In this document: positions 19,393 to 27,394 of the stretch, one piece after another
Numbering within the stretch: position 1 is the first letter of the stretch
Layout: each line of letters starts with the position of its first letter
NCBI GenBank assembly: GCA_028821455.1
Contig: JAPPGE010000090.1
Location: forward strand, 1-58,857
Source of the DNA: a bacterium
GTDB lineage: Bacteria > Pseudomonadota > Alphaproteobacteria > SP197
Reading direction: 5' to 3'
Length of the DNA stretch: 58,857 nucleotides
The notes under the pieces: model-generated
What the model was told of the DNA's origin: nothing
The model's database searches: none
What the model saw: the letters and a program-made list of their open reading frames with translations, nothing else
Translations under genes and position numbers: made by a program

Positions 19393-19812
19393 ATGTCACT
19401 TGGTGGCACCAGGACCGAACAGAATCTGAAAGATGCCTTTGCCGGCGAGAGCCAGGCGAACCGCCGCTACCTCTACTTTGCCCAGAAGGCGGATATCGAG
19501 GGCTACAACGACGTGGCTGCCGTTTTCCGTTCGACGGCAGAAGGCGAGACCGGACACGCCCATGGCCACCTCGAGTTCCTCGAGGAGACCGGTGATCCGG
19601 CGACCGGCGAGCCGATCGGGTCCACCGACAGGAATCTCAAGGCGGCGATCGCCGGAGAGACCCACGAGTACACGGACATGTATCCCGGCATGGCCAGGAC
19701 AGCCCGCGACGAGGGATTTGACGAGATCGCGGACTGGTTCGAGACCCTCGCCAAGGCCGAGAAGAGTCACGCCGGGCGTTTCCAGAAGGCGCTTGATACG
19801 CTCGACGACTGA
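19393..19812 (+). CDS. Rubrerythrin (ferritin-like diiron protein, no rubredoxin domain)
   Basis: A four-helix diiron protein of 139 residues, cytoplasmic. Iron ligands are visible as Glu19, the ExxH pair Glu52/His55 (EGETGH), Glu89/Glu92 (GETHE) and the ExxH pair Glu123/His126 (AEKSH). The C-terminal rubredoxin domain of classical rubrerythrin is missing, so electrons must come from a partner. The likely partner is the Fe-S oxidoreductase encoded next. Roles in peroxide detoxification or iron handling fit both the family and the Irr-type promoter. A strong GAGGAG lies before the ATG. Confidence 0.92.
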   Translation: MSLGGTRTEQNLKDAFAGESQANRRYLYFAQKADIEGYNDVAAVFRSTAEGETGHAHGHLEFLEETGDPATGEPIGSTDRNLKAAIAGETHEYTDMYPGMARTARDEGFDEIADWFETLAKAEKSHAGRFQKALDTLDD

Positions 19813-19821
19813 TCCGTAACC

Positions 19822-19855
19822 GGGACGGGGACTTGTTTGCTGCAGTCCCCGTTCC
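19822..19855 (+). promoter_or_regulatory. Strong intercistronic hairpin after rubrerythrin
   Basis: Positions 19822-19833 pair with 19844-19855 (12 bp including one G-T pair) around a 10-nt loop. The hairpin begins 10 nt after the rubrerythrin stop and has no T-tract. It probably limits read-through or protects the rubrerythrin message, giving much more rubrerythrin than the downstream oxidoreductase. Confidence 0.55.
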
Positions 19856-19893
19856 GCCGCCGCAGGCCAGCCTGTCCTGTCCGGATTGTGACC

Positions 19894-21258
19894 ATGCGAG
19901 AAGGCAGTCTCGACGCTCCGACACGCCATGTCATCGACTGGCGCAATCCCGATTTCGTCGATGCCGGGAACATTGACGCCGAGTTGCGGCGCGTCTTCGA
20001 CATCTGTCACGGATGCCGGAGATGCTTCAATCTGTGCGATGCCTTTCCCCGCCTGTTCGATCTCATCGACGATTCGGAAACCGGAGAACTCGATTCCGTC
20101 GACAGTGCGGATTTCCGATCTGTCACCGATGCCTGCACGTTCTGCGACATGTGCTTCATGACCAAGTGTCCCTACGTGCCGCCCCACGAATTCGATCTCG
20201 ACTTTCCCCATCTCATGCTTCGCGTCAGGGCGGCCGAATTTCGCCGCGGCGAGCGCAGCTTCATGGATCGACGGATCGCCGATACCGACACCAATGGCAG
20301 GTTGGGAACGACTTTCTCGCCTCTGGCCAACTGGGCGCTTGACAGGGAGAACCGTCTGACCCGCCCCCTGATGCAGGCAGCTTGCGGGATTCACGCCGAG
20401 GCCGAACTCCCCCGGTTCAATGCGGCAAGCCTGGTGGCCGCTGCCGCCCGGGAGCCCCTCGACGTCAACCGCAAGGCCCCGGCCTATCCCCGCAAGGCGG
20501 TCATCTACGCCACCTGTTTTTCGAACTGGAACGATGCCGGAATTGGGGGCGCATTCCGGCGCATCCTGGCCCACAACGGCATCGAGACAAGGGTGGTGCA
20601 TCCGGGCTGTTGCGGCATGCCGAAGCTGGAACTCGGTGATCTGGCGGACGTGGCAAAGCGTGCCCGGACGGTTTCCGGGGAACTGCTGGGCTGGCACGAC
20701 GACGGGTGGGACATCGTTTCCCTCGTGCCGTCGTGTTCACTGATGATGAAGTTCGAATGGCCGTTGATCGTTCCGGACGACGGTTCGGTCACGCGCCTGG
20801 CTTCCGTGGTTCAGGATGCCAGCGAGTACATCGTCTCGATTTCCCGTTCGGAGGGCCTCGCCGGCGGCCTCGAACCGATCGACGGACCCGTGACCCTGCA
20901 TGTTGCCTGTCACGCGCGGGCCCAGAACATGGGGGCGAAGGCGGCAGAGATGCTGCGCCTGATCCCGGATACAGCAGTCAACGTCATCGAGAGGTGTTCG
21001 GGGCACGGCGGATCTTGGGGGGTGCGGACCGGCACGTTCGAAACAGGCATGAAGGTTGGCAAGGCCGTCATGCGCAACGTTGCCAGGCACGATCCCGAGG
21101 GCGCCGGCGTCGTCGCTTCGGAGTGCCCGTTGGCCGGCCTCCACATCGGCCAGGGAGTCGCGCGCCTGGAAGGGCGCGAAGCGCCGGCTCTGCAGGCATG
21201 TCATCCAATCCAGCTGATGGCTCGCTCCTGGGGCCTTGAAGAGAGAGGTCCGGGATGA
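19894..21258 (+). CDS. GlpC/HdrD-like Fe-S oxidoreductase
   Basis: 454 residues. The N-terminal part holds two [4Fe-4S]-type motifs, CHGCRRCFNLC and CTFCDMCFMTKC. The C-terminal half has CCG-domain features: one full motif (HPGCCGMPKLE) and a second, degenerate one (CSGHGGSWG). This is the layout of the heterodisulfide-reductase/glycolate-oxidase Fe-S subunits. The ATG at 19894 was preferred because the protein character starts there; upstream codons are Arg/Pro-rich. It lies between rubrerythrin and DUF3501, a three-gene set I recognise from other proteobacteria, and probably passes electrons to rubrerythrin. Confidence 0.85.
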   Translation: MREGSLDAPTRHVIDWRNPDFVDAGNIDAELRRVFDICHGCRRCFNLCDAFPRLFDLIDDSETGELDSVDSADFRSVTDACTFCDMCFMTKCPYVPPHEFDLDFPHLMLRVRAAEFRRGERSFMDRRIADTDTNGRLGTTFSPLANWALDRENRLTRPLMQAACGIHAEAELPRFNAASLVAAAAREPLDVNRKAPAYPRKAVIYATCFSNWNDAGIGGAFRRILAHNGIETRVVHPGCCGMPKLELGDLADVAKRARTVSGELLGWHDDGWDIVSLVPSCSLMMKFEWPLIVPDDGSVTRLASVVQDASEYIVSISRSEGLAGGLEPIDGPVTLHVACHARAQNMGAKAAEMLRLIPDTAVNVIERCSGHGGSWGVRTGTFETGMKVGKAVMRNVARHDPEGAGVVASECPLAGLHIGQGVARLEGREAPALQACHPIQLMARSWGLEERGPG

Positions 21259-21833
21259 AGATTCGCCGGGATGACATCGTTGCGCCTGAAGACTATGCAC
21301 GGGCGCGTGAGGAACACCGTGCCCGCATCCGCGAAGTCAAGCAGTACCGGCGCGTTGAGGTCGGTCCCTTCATCACCTTCTTCTTCGAGAACCGCCAGAC
21401 AATGTGGCACCAGATCCATGAGATGCTGCACATCGAAAAGGGCGGCGAAGAACAGATCGCCGACGAACTTGACGCCTACAACCCCCTGGTTCCCGAAGGC
21501 CGCGACCTGCGCACGACGATGATGATCGAGATCGACGACCCGATACGGCGCAACACGGTGCTGCGCCGTCTGGGGTGGATCGACGAAACGGTGTCCTTCC
21601 TGGTCGGTGACCGCTCGATCGCCGCAGAACCCCTTCAGGACACCGAACGCAACACGTCCGATGGCAAGACGAGCAGTATCCACTTCCTGGTGTTTCGCTT
21701 CGATGACGAAACCGTCGCCATGTTCCGTGATCCCGCGGTGCGCGTAGCCCTGGAGGTCGGCCACGAGAACTACGGCCACCAGGCACTACTGACGCCGCAG
21801 ACCCGCGAATCCCTCGCTGGCGACTTTTCCTAA
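21255..21833 (+). CDS. DUF3501 family protein
   Basis: 192 residues, cytoplasmic, with no signal peptide or membrane segment. The N-terminus MKIRRDDIVAPEDYARAREE and the region FFFENRQTMWHQIHEMLHIE are typical of DUF3501. Its ATG overlaps the stop of the Fe-S oxidoreductase by 4 bp (ATGA), so the two are coupled. The biochemical role is unknown; the fixed association with rubrerythrin and the Fe-S protein points to the same oxidative-stress or iron function. Confidence 0.85.
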   Translation: MKIRRDDIVAPEDYARAREEHRARIREVKQYRRVEVGPFITFFFENRQTMWHQIHEMLHIEKGGEEQIADELDAYNPLVPEGRDLRTTMMIEIDDPIRRNTVLRRLGWIDETVSFLVGDRSIAAEPLQDTERNTSDGKTSSIHFLVFRFDDETVAMFRDPAVRVALEVGHENYGHQALLTPQTRESLAGDFS

Positions 21834-21849
21834 AATCAACCCTGGGCGT

Positions 21850-22641
21850 TCAGCGTGTCCGCTTGAGCGCCGTCTGGGTGAAGTCGTTGAGATCGAGGTC
21901 GGTTCCGAACGCGTAGTCCGTCCAGTTGAGATCGGTACTCTTCCCGGTGAGGTGATTCGTCATCGACAGTTGTCTGGCGCGCCAGAAGCGGTCGAGGTAG
22001 AGGTTGTAGTCGTCGACCACCAGAGTCTTGAGAAGGGACTCCCTGCGGTCGTAGTACTCGATCCTGACGGTGAGCAGTTCGTCCGTGTCGATCCACATCA
22101 CCTGGCGCGAGTAACCGGAGTCCTCGTGGGTCGGGAAGCGCTCGATCACGTGACACGTCAGATCGCCACAGGGTTCCTCGCCGAGATGCCGGTAGGTGTA
22201 CCGTTCGATCTCCGAGGCTCCCATGTCCTCGTATGAGAATTCGCTTCCCATGAAGGAACCCGACTGGTTCGACGAACTGATGCGCTTGACCCTCTCGAGA
22301 GCCGGGAGATAGAGCCACTGGTCGTCCGCCTCGTCCTTGTGGGCGTGGACGAGGAAGGCCGTTCCCTTGACATCGCGTGGCCGGTCGAAAACGAAAATGG
22401 TGCGGTCTCCGTCGTTTTCGACCTCGATCACCTTGATGCGGACCTCGCGCGTGCTTTCCTCCCCGCGCTTGTTGCGCAGGATCATGCCCATGTTCGCGGT
22501 GAAGTTCCCGAATCCCTTCTGGCGTTCGCGCGCCTCCGTGGCAATGCGCAACCCGGTTTCCTCCGGCGTTTCGGCATCAACCCGGGACAGTCCCGGAATC
22601 CAGGCGGCGGCGAAGGCAACGAGGACGAGAGTCATGCGCAT
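21850..22641 (-). CDS. Periplasmic LolA-like outer-membrane lipoprotein-sorting protein
   Basis: 263 residues with a cleavable signal peptide (MRMTLVLVAFAAAWIPGLSRVDA, probable cut after VDA). The mature part has the LolA/LppX-type half-barrel pattern: repeated beta strands, the segment RPRDVKGTAFLVHAHKDEADDQWLYLPALERVKRI and the later GSEFSYEDMG. Proteins of this subgroup often accompany MMPL/RND-type lipid exporters and are distinct from housekeeping LolA. No such exporter is adjacent here. It is convergent with DUF3501, with only 16 bp between them. Confidence 0.82.
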   Translation of the reverse strand: MRMTLVLVAFAAAWIPGLSRVDAETPEETGLRIATEARERQKGFGNFTANMGMILRNKRGEESTREVRIKVIEVENDGDRTIFVFDRPRDVKGTAFLVHAHKDEADDQWLYLPALERVKRISSSNQSGSFMGSEFSYEDMGASEIERYTYRHLGEEPCGDLTCHVIERFPTHEDSGYSRQVMWIDTDELLTVRIEYYDRRESLLKTLVVDDYNLYLDRFWRARQLSMTNHLTGKSTDLNWTDYAFGTDLDLNDFTQTALKRTR

Positions 22642-23095
22642 GGCGGGTTCCTCACTTTCCGTTTCCAGACACTGCAGTCCAGGTCGAGTCCGACGAAACG
22701 GCTTGACCAGGGGCCACGTGCATGCGCGGCACCGCTGCCGGACGGCATCAGGAACCCCTGGCTGCCATCACACAAGGCCATCGGTCGCTCCATTCCATCG
22801 AACCCTGCCGATCATAGCCTCAAGACATTCAAACAAACAGGTGAACGAGGGCGAGACGGCGCATCCGGGCAGGTTTGACCCCTGGACATGACATGCGCTG
22901 CCGGGGGACCGCATGGCGCCGGCACCCCAGGTCGAACAGCCGGCACAGATCCGCACGAATTCGCGGCGCAAGGCGCCGTTTGGCACGACGCCAGGCTGCT
23001 CGAAGCCCCGATCCGCAGCGCGCACAGACCGAATTCTCGGCCTCCGGTTCAACGCTCTACAGTCGGACCGCTCCATCGAACGGCCCGGAACCCGA
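22642..23095. other. Intergenic stretch without a convincing gene
   Basis: Between the LolA-like gene and the WYL regulator, both on the minus strand, no frame shows recognisable protein features. It should contain the promoter of the LolA-like gene, but I cannot place -35/-10 boxes with confidence. Confidence 0.5.
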
Positions 23096-24124
23096 TCACG
23101 GTCGCTGACTATCCTGGGATTCGCGTTCGACCGGGTTGGCTGCACCGTGGTGCAGGGCGAGTGTTTGGCACATCGTTGCCAATCGCTTGCGGAGGCGGGC
23201 GGGTTTCTCGACGATGACGCTGTCGCCCCAGGTGACGAGATGCCAGCACATCTCGTCGATGCCACCGGCCGTGAACTTCACCGTGACCGAACCATCGCCG
23301 TTCGTCTCGACCGCCTGACTCGGATGGAACAGGAATGCTGTGGCGTCCCGAGCCGCCCGGGGCAGGAAGCGCAGGACGACCTTGGCGGGCTTCTCCTGGA
23401 ACGTGCCGAAAGAGCGCCTGGCGTAGGCCCGCAGATTGAATGCCGGATCGCGTTCGAATCGCTCGTCCGTGAGCCGGGCATCGCTCACGTTGGCGAGACG
23501 CCACAGACGCAGTTCGCCGGCCCAGTCTGTCCGTCCCACCAGGAAGGCCCGATTGCCGTGCAAGAGGCCGTAGGGCTGCACGCTCTGGCGGCTTCGCCGT
23601 CCCGTCGACTGGGCGATGTAGTGGAATTCCACCACGCGGCCGGTCACGACGGCCTCGCGCAGGAGCGATAGAAGGTCGGCGTCAAGGCGTGGTCGGGGGC
23701 CGGGACGCATGGCCAGCCCTTCGGCGAGGACCAGCGCCTCGACATCCGCCTCGATCCTGTCGAGCGTATGCTGTTGCATCGCGGCACGCAGCTTGCAGGC
23801 GATCTCCCGCATCATCTGCGCCCTCGCACCCAGGCCGGCCCGCTCCAGGGCGTCGGCGGCTCCTGACAGTTCCGCCATTTCCTCTGCCGAGATCGTGACA
23901 AGGCGGCGAAGGGCATCCGAGCGCAGGCGCCAGTGCCGCATGCTGTCGTCCTGCGGCACGGTTTCCAGCGGTCCGAATGCCCATTCGACGGTGTCCCGCA
24001 GGCGCTCCGCCGTTCTCCGGCTGACCTTGAACTCTGCCTCGATGTCGCCCAGCGTCATGCCCGTGCGCGAACCTTGCATGTGTATTGCCAGATGGACGAT
24101 GTCCTTCAGTCGTTCGTATCGCAT
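23096..24124 (-). CDS. WYL-domain transcriptional regulator
   Basis: 342 residues. An N-terminal winged helix (about 1-65, with TLGDIEAEFKVSRRTAERLR) is followed by a helical middle and a WYL domain at about 150-245 (VVEFHYIAQSTGRRSRQSVQ, then PYGLLHGNRAFLVG). The C-terminal WCX-like extension reaches about 330. WYL proteins sense ligands, in several cases nucleotides or nucleic acids, and often control defence or DNA-repair genes. It lies 72 bp downstream of the tandem AAA+ gene on the same strand, so the pair probably forms one unit. Confidence 0.87.
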   Translation of the reverse strand: MRYERLKDIVHLAIHMQGSRTGMTLGDIEAEFKVSRRTAERLRDTVEWAFGPLETVPQDDSMRHWRLRSDALRRLVTISAEEMAELSGAADALERAGLGARAQMMREIACKLRAAMQQHTLDRIEADVEALVLAEGLAMRPGPRPRLDADLLSLLREAVVTGRVVEFHYIAQSTGRRSRQSVQPYGLLHGNRAFLVGRTDWAGELRLWRLANVSDARLTDERFERDPAFNLRAYARRSFGTFQEKPAKVVLRFLPRAARDATAFLFHPSQAVETNGDGSVTVKFTAGGIDEMCWHLVTWGDSVIVEKPARLRKRLATMCQTLALHHGAANPVERESQDSQRP

Positions 24125-24196
24125 GCGGCTGTCCCTCGCTGACCCGGGTGTTTCACCACCGGACCACCTTGGCGCTGTCTGAGGGGAGCGACAACC

Positions 24197-26266
24197 TCAT
24201 CTCAGGAAGCCGATAGTCCGGGGGTTGTGGGGCTTGGCCTCGCACTCGGCGCGGAGCATCGTGGCGAGTGCGTCCGGTTCCTCCGAGCGGTTCAGAATGC
24301 TGGCTTTGCGGCGAACCACCGCGAAGTCACCGGGAGTGAGCGCCTTCAGATCCGTCACTCCCTCCGGCGGAGCGAGACCGAACGAGGTGCGAAAGGCCAT
24401 GGCAACCTGGCTGGGCGTGAGATAGCCGAGGGTGACCTTGAAGACGAAGCGTCGCAGGGTCGCCGGGTCGAAGTGCTCGCCGAGATTGGTCGTGCAGGCG
24501 AAGGGCAGGGGGTGGCTTTCCATCCAGGTCAGCATCTCGTTAACCTGGCTGACTTCCCAGCTCCGGTGGGCGAAACGCCGGTCAGCGAGCAGCGAGTCGG
24601 CCTCGTCGAACACCAGGAACGCGCCGTCGTCGCGCGCCTCGGCGAACGCGTCGGCGATTTGCTCTTCGGTCTCTCCGACCCACTTCGAAAGCAGGTCCGA
24701 TGCCCGCTTCTGCATCACCTCGAGGCCGAGGCGTTCGGCAAGGTAGCGCACGAACGCGCTCTTGCCAGTGCCCGGCGGTCCCTGCAGGCAGAGCGAGAAC
24801 CGTCGTTCTGCAGAATCGGCAAGGCGGTCTGCGAGCTCACGGGGGTCGGTGTCGGCCTGTACGAGCGCCAGATCGAAACGCTCCGGTGTCCCTTGAGGGG
24901 GAGCATGGCGTCCCATGACCCGGGACAGGCTCTGCACGCCCCGGCGCACCGTGGCGAGGTCGCCGGCACCGAGATGCGCGGCGGCGACCGCGCCTGCCGC
25001 GACGCCGGGCGTGGCGTCGAATTCGCATGCCAGGGCGCGAGCGTCCTCGGGGCCCGCCGCGATACCGTGGCGTTCGAGCTGGCGCTTCCAGATCTTCGTC
25101 CGCACCCGGACCGTCGGTGCGCGCATCTCGAAGGCGAACATCATCCGTCGGAGAATGGCGGGACTGACATGCCCGGTGTCGTTCGTGGTCCACAGGGTCG
25201 GTGTCGGAGCGCGTTCCAGCAACCGGTGCATGAACACTCTTGAGGTCGCTCCGCGAGGACTCGCAAGGAAGGGCGGAAGAAAGCCAAAGTCCGGAGTGGC
25301 GTCGCCGAGCAAATCCTCCATCTCGTCGAACATGAGAAGCGCGCGGCGCTCCCCCGCAAGCAGGCGCTGGACGAGACGCAATTCCTGAAGCCTCTCGCTC
25401 CGGGAGGGCTCGTCGCCGCTCTCATCCGCTTCCCCGACGCCGTAGAGCGTCACGCCGAGCCGCTCGGCCAGAACCTTGCAGAATTCGGTCTTGCCGGTTC
25501 CCGGAGGTCCGTACAAGAGGATGTTAACGCCCGGCGCACGGGTTTCGAGCGCTCCCTTGATCAACGTCTCGACGTGATCCCGGTCGCCGGCGACATGGTC
25601 GAAGTCGGTCCAGTCGAGATCGCTTGCGAGCGCGGGATCGAGCAGCAGGCTGGCGACATCGCGATCCGAACCGCCGGGCGCGTGGACGAGTTGTCTCAGC
25701 CGTTTCAGCATCATCACTTCGCCGTCGTCACGGTCGATGGAGACGAGTCCCGACCGGACGAGGGGGGCGTCGGCCTCGAGCCGTCTGACGATCGCGTTGG
25801 GCGAGCGGTCGAGAAGCACTGGCAGGGTGCGTCCTCCGAGGGAGAAGACGGGTCCGCTGTCGAAGGAGCCCTCGAAGACGTCATCGATCATCGACTCGAA
25901 CACGGGCCGTGTCCGGTAGCGCAACAGGACTTCCAGGATGGCGAGGTCGGCAGGCGAAAGTTCGGCCGAGCGCCCGAGACGCCGGAGGCGCCGAGCAGTC
26001 TGGTCCGGTCTCACCTTCCGGTTCGCGCATTCCTCGCGCAGGGTGGCGCCGAGGTTGCGGAATTGCCGGGCGGTCAGCTCGCCGTCACAGTCGAACTCCC
26101 GGCGGCGTCTGCGGGAGCGCCGGCTCTCGCGTCCGCGTGCGATGAGATTATCCCTGTCGGTCACCCACATGGCCAGCGCCGACGCCTCCGGATCCCGGTG
26201 GGAGAGACGCGACGCGGCGTTCGCCAGGTAAAGCGCGAGCAGGCGATGTTCGTAGACGGTCAGCAT
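24197..26266 (-). CDS. Tandem AAA+ ATPase, WYL-associated
   Basis: 689 residues with two AAA+ modules after an N-terminal region (about 1-225) that I do not recognise and that includes an Arg-rich patch at 44-57. Module 1 has Walker A GPPGTGKT (253-260) and Walker B LMFDEM (311-316). Module 2 has Walker A GPPGTGKS (496-503), a Vps4/Cdc48-like SKWVGETE (527-534), Walker B VFDEAD (552-557) and an arginine-finger candidate in LRRFVFK. Both sites look catalytically complete. No protease or nuclease domain is visible, so it may be an unfoldase or remodeller. Paired with the WYL regulator downstream; the target is unknown. Confidence 0.85.
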   Translation of the reverse strand: MLTVYEHRLLALYLANAASRLSHRDPEASALAMWVTDRDNLIARGRESRRSRRRRREFDCDGELTARQFRNLGATLREECANRKVRPDQTARRLRRLGRSAELSPADLAILEVLLRYRTRPVFESMIDDVFEGSFDSGPVFSLGGRTLPVLLDRSPNAIVRRLEADAPLVRSGLVSIDRDDGEVMMLKRLRQLVHAPGGSDRDVASLLLDPALASDLDWTDFDHVAGDRDHVETLIKGALETRAPGVNILLYGPPGTGKTEFCKVLAERLGVTLYGVGEADESGDEPSRSERLQELRLVQRLLAGERRALLMFDEMEDLLGDATPDFGFLPPFLASPRGATSRVFMHRLLERAPTPTLWTTNDTGHVSPAILRRMMFAFEMRAPTVRVRTKIWKRQLERHGIAAGPEDARALACEFDATPGVAAGAVAAAHLGAGDLATVRRGVQSLSRVMGRHAPPQGTPERFDLALVQADTDPRELADRLADSAERRFSLCLQGPPGTGKSAFVRYLAERLGLEVMQKRASDLLSKWVGETEEQIADAFAEARDDGAFLVFDEADSLLADRRFAHRSWEVSQVNEMLTWMESHPLPFACTTNLGEHFDPATLRRFVFKVTLGYLTPSQVAMAFRTSFGLAPPEGVTDLKALTPGDFAVVRRKASILNRSEEPDALATMLRAECEAKPHNPRTIGFLR

Positions 26267-26670
26267 AACGGTCCCTCCGTTCCGTCGAGTCGGAGGAAAC
26301 GTAACCGGCTACTACGTCACATCCGGTCGTAGAGACAGCACTTTTCGTCGTCACTGGAATCTCGCCCATTCGTCCGGACAGTCCTGGGATGCACAAGTGG
26401 GTGGAGATGTAGCTGCAGTCGATATCTTGCGCAGGACCACAACGTCGGCCCCGGCCGAGAGTTCGGCGCGATAGGGTGCGCGCGCTGCGGGGCATGAGAC
26501 GGACCATCCGGGACGAGGACATCGAAGACCCGGGCACCGGCGTCGATCGGGGAGGCAATCGATGCCATGGGTGTCAGTTCGGACTGGTACGCAATCATGG
26601 AATGACATCTGGAATCCGGTCTTCGGTTGTCCCATTCTTCATTGCCGCCGTTCCAATGGGAGAATCGATC
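26267..26670. other. Divergent intergenic region without a gene
   Basis: It separates the minus-strand AAA+ gene from the plus-strand rhodanese gene and should hold both promoters. I see no convincing ORF, repeat or RNA. Confidence 0.5.
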
Positions 26671-27096
26671 ATGGACGGGTCCGCCTACGCCGGTGACGTC
26701 ATGCCGGCTGATGCCTACGCCGCTCTCGAAAGCGACGAGGACGCGGTGCTTATCGACGTTCGCACGGAACCCGAGTGGCGCTTTGTCGGGGTGCCGGACC
26801 TCTCGCGACTGGGCAAGAGAACGAGGTTCGTCGAGTGGCAGCTCTATCCCGACGGCCGGCCCAATCCGGCGTTCGCGAGACAGTGCGGGGAACAGGGTCT
26901 CGAGAAGGGAAGCGCGGTCTACTTCCTGTGCCGCTCCGGCGTGCGCTCCATGCATGCGGCGATCGCCATGACATCGTTGGGCTACGGTCCCTGCTACAAC
27001 GTGGCGGAGGGATTCGAAGGCGACAAGGATGCATCGATGCAGCGGGGCCGCCTAGGTGGCTGGAAGGTCCGGGGCCTCCCCTGGCGCCAGGAATAG
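26671..27096 (+). CDS. Single-domain rhodanese-like protein
   Basis: 141 residues, cytoplasmic. The rhodanese fold starts at VMPADAYAALESDEDAVLIDVRT and carries the active-site loop CRSGVRS, whose Cys would form the persulfide. The stretch between (RLGKRTRFVEWQLYPDGRPN) is typical of the SPW-repeat-lacking, single-domain type. The ATG at 26671 has GGGAG 8 nt upstream; an ATG at 26656 is also in frame. It probably acts in sulfur transfer. It is monocistronic, closed by the palindrome at 27112. Confidence 0.85.
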   Translation: MDGSAYAGDVMPADAYAALESDEDAVLIDVRTEPEWRFVGVPDLSRLGKRTRFVEWQLYPDGRPNPAFARQCGEQGLEKGSAVYFLCRSGVRSMHAAIAMTSLGYGPCYNVAEGFEGDKDASMQRGRLGGWKVRGLPWRQE

Positions 27097-27111
27097 GCTT
27101 GAAACGGGAAA

Positions 27112-27135
27112 GGCGCCGGACTCGAGTCCGGCGCC
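27112..27135 (+). terminator. 24-bp perfect palindrome after the rhodanese gene
   Basis: Positions 27112-27135 are perfectly self-complementary (12 + 12, centre CTCGAG) and begin 15 nt after the rhodanese stop. It would fold into a very GC-rich hairpin but lacks a T-run, so it could be a terminator, an mRNA 3'-end protector or a protein-binding site. Confidence 0.55.
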
Positions 27136-27394
27136 CTCATCGATTCTGCATGTTGTCGGGGGCCAGTCGGAGAAGAGTATATCGGCAGCACCGGCAATGG
27201 TTTGCGGATGGCCAGGGCATGTGCACGTACGCCAGCCCGGAACGGCGCGTGTCACAAAAGGGCACTGTCATTCCGCTCGATGGTGCCGGTGGCATCCGGC
27301 GCCCGGGCATGGACATGTCCGCGCCGGAACCGGACTCGAAAAGTGGCGGCAAGTCCGGATCCTGCCGCCACCCTCCGGAGATCACTGATCCGCG

